Of a stretch of 64,000 nt of DNA, positions 63,035 to 64,000 are shown piece by piece (position 1 is the first letter of the stretch; every line of letters starts with the position of its first letter). The stretch is from Bradyrhizobium sp. Arg816 (GTDB taxonomy: Bacteria > Pseudomonadota > Alphaproteobacteria > Rhizobiales > Xanthobacteraceae). The notes below the pieces were generated by a model. That model was not told where the DNA came from, did no database searches, and saw only the letters and a list, made by a program, of their open reading frames with translations. Both the position numbers and the translations under genes were made by a program. The DNA is taken from assembly GCF_029989365.1 (NCBI RefSeq), contig NZ_JAPRAQ010000030.1, positions 1-64,000 of the forward strand. Reading direction: 5' to 3'.

Positions 63035-64000
63035 ATGCATAGTCGTACGCGCGTCTTGAGCCTGGGCACTTTTGCGGCGCTCGCGCTTTATTTTTTGATT
63101 TGGTCGGTCTGGCGGGCTCAATTCCCGGTCGAGATTTGGTTCTCGGAATCGCGGAACGCCTTCCATCAGGACGCTGCGGCGGCCGGTTTGCCACTGTACC
63201 CGAGCGCCGATCAGCTCATCGTTAACAACTACCCACCGCTCTCATTCTTCATCGTGGGTGCGCTCGGACGTCTCTTCGGAGATAGTCTCTTCGTGGGGCG
63301 CGCGCTCTCGATTATTGGGCTTCTCACGCTCGCGGTAGAGATCGCGTTGGTAGTGCGGATCTTGGCCGGGTCGCTGCCGGCGGGTGCCGTCGGCGGCCTC
63401 TGGTTCGTCGCGATCATGGCGCACAATGCGACGAGCTACCTGGGCGCGAACAATCTGCAGATTGTCGGGCAAGCGAACATGGCCGCGGGATTCGTTTGGT
63501 TCCTCGAGCGCGAGCGGTCGGGGCTCTCTCCTGTCCCGGCTTTGTTGGTGATCGTCCTAGCAGGCTTCTGGAAGCACAACATTATCGGGATATCTGCAAC
63601 CGCGGTTCTGTGGCTTTTGCTGCGCGACTGGCGCACTGGCGCGAGGCCTGCGCTCATCAGTGCGCTCGCCGCGGGGGGCGGCCTGTTCGCCTGCGGCGTG
63701 ATCTTCGGGGCGGCGTTCTACACCAACCTTCTGACCAGCCAGGCCTACTCCGTGGGCCATCTCGTGAGTCAGATCGGGTCCTTGCAGTGGCTGGCGGTCG
63801 CCGCGATCTTTTGGGGAATTTGGGTTTGGTTCAGCCGGGGCAGCTATGCATCTCGCTTGACGGCTCTTCACTCGGCGATCGGCCTCCTTTCCTGCCTGAT
63901 GCAGTGGCTCGGGGACGGCGTTTTCGGCAATGCCGCGTTCGATCTGACTATCGCTCTCAGCGTCGGGGTCGGCTGCGCATACGCTCAGATCAGGATGTCT
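63035..64000 (+). CDS. Polytopic membrane protein, glycosyltransferase-39-like (3' end outside window)
   Basis: From ATG the frame is open to the window end (322 codons). After a first membrane helix (FAALALYFLIWSVW) the loop has QDAAAAGLPLYPSADQLIVN and NYPPLSFFIVGAL, the periplasmic-loop pattern of lipid-linked-sugar glycosyltransferases. Eight or more hydrophobic segments follow (for example LSIIGLLTLAVEIALVVRIL, ALLVIVLAGFWKHNIIGISA, ALISALAAGGGLFACGVIFG). The family call rests on layout only. It probably belongs to the flanking chromosome or another module. Confidence 0.7.
   Translation, partial: MHSRTRVLSLGTFAALALYFLIWSVWRAQFPVEIWFSESRNAFHQDAAAAGLPLYPSADQLIVNNYPPLSFFIVGALGRLFGDSLFVGRALSIIGLLTLAVEIALVVRILAGSLPAGAVGGLWFVAIMAHNATSYLGANNLQIVGQANMAAGFVWFLERERSGLSPVPALLVIVLAGFWKHNIIGISATAVLWLLLRDWRTGARPALISALAAGGGLFACGVIFGAAFYTNLLTSQAYSVGHLVSQIGSLQWLAVAAIFWGIWVWFSRGSYASRLTALHSAIGLLSCLMQWLGDGVFGNAAFDLTIALSVGVGCAYAQIRMS

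Noticed and set aside
1..64000. CRISPR arrays, rRNA genes and complete tRNA genes
   Set aside because: I looked for regularly spaced repeats and conserved rRNA or tRNA blocks and saw none, apart from the isolated T-arm-like hairpin near 55650.

Overview
The window looks like an accessory region of an alphaproteobacterial genome, most likely a Rhizobiales and probably a Bradyrhizobium-type symbiosis or defence island. The pointers are a NodU-type carbamoyltransferase with a nod-box-like sequence upstream, several IS66 copies plus IS3, IS5 and IS1595 remnants, ICE-associated genes (DUF736, and a QseM/FseA-like pair with a candidate programmed frameshift), and many gene fragments. These are inferences from protein and DNA sequence read by eye; no search was run.

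Layout. 0-2.5 kb: end of a DUF3422-like gene, a DUF736 gene and a decayed IS66. 2.5-5.6 kb: nodU and an IS3 element. 6.1-8.9 kb: a HigB/RelE-type toxin-antitoxin pair, a frameshifted amidase and a frameshifted TIR gene. 8.9-20.2 kb: the most unusual block, two divergent gene sets. The minus-strand set encodes an alpha/beta hydrolase, a caspase-like protease and an unrecognised 458-aa protein. The plus-strand set encodes a nuclease-NACHT-repeat protein, a nitrilase-like protein, a winged-helix protein and a 160-aa protein. A rare ACCTAGGG-type motif recurs upstream of three plus-strand genes. 20.9-23.1 kb: Xre/RES toxin-antitoxin pair (toxin interrupted by a stop), a KAP NTPase fragment and the 3' end of a group II intron. 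23.5-32.5 kb: patatin-like membrane phospholipase, two secreted c-type cytochrome-like proteins and a divergent lipoprotein.

32.5-46.2 kb: a membrane protein pair, hipBA, a truncated tyrosine-recombinase-like gene, higBA with tandem operators, an IS1595 deletion derivative, and a complete Wadjet system (jetABCD). 46.2-53 kb: a TauD-like protein that has lost its iron ligands, a degenerate IS66, two near-identical XRE regulators that share an upstream palindrome, a QseM-like DUF2285 gene, an fseA-like gene that needs a +1 frameshift, and a LysR regulator. 53-62.4 kb: two complete IS66 insertions, each with an exact 8-bp target duplication, a decayed IS5 element and about 2.8 kb of gene-poor DNA with a degenerate repeat array. 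63-64 kb: the start of a polytopic membrane protein that runs off the window.

Together the cargo is dominated by conflict systems: Wadjet against plasmids, four toxin-antitoxin modules, TIR, caspase and NACHT modules. These sit beside relics of the mobile element that probably carried them. The caspase/hydrolase and NACHT/nitrilase sets between 9.4 and 20.2 kb are the best candidates for a little-described system.
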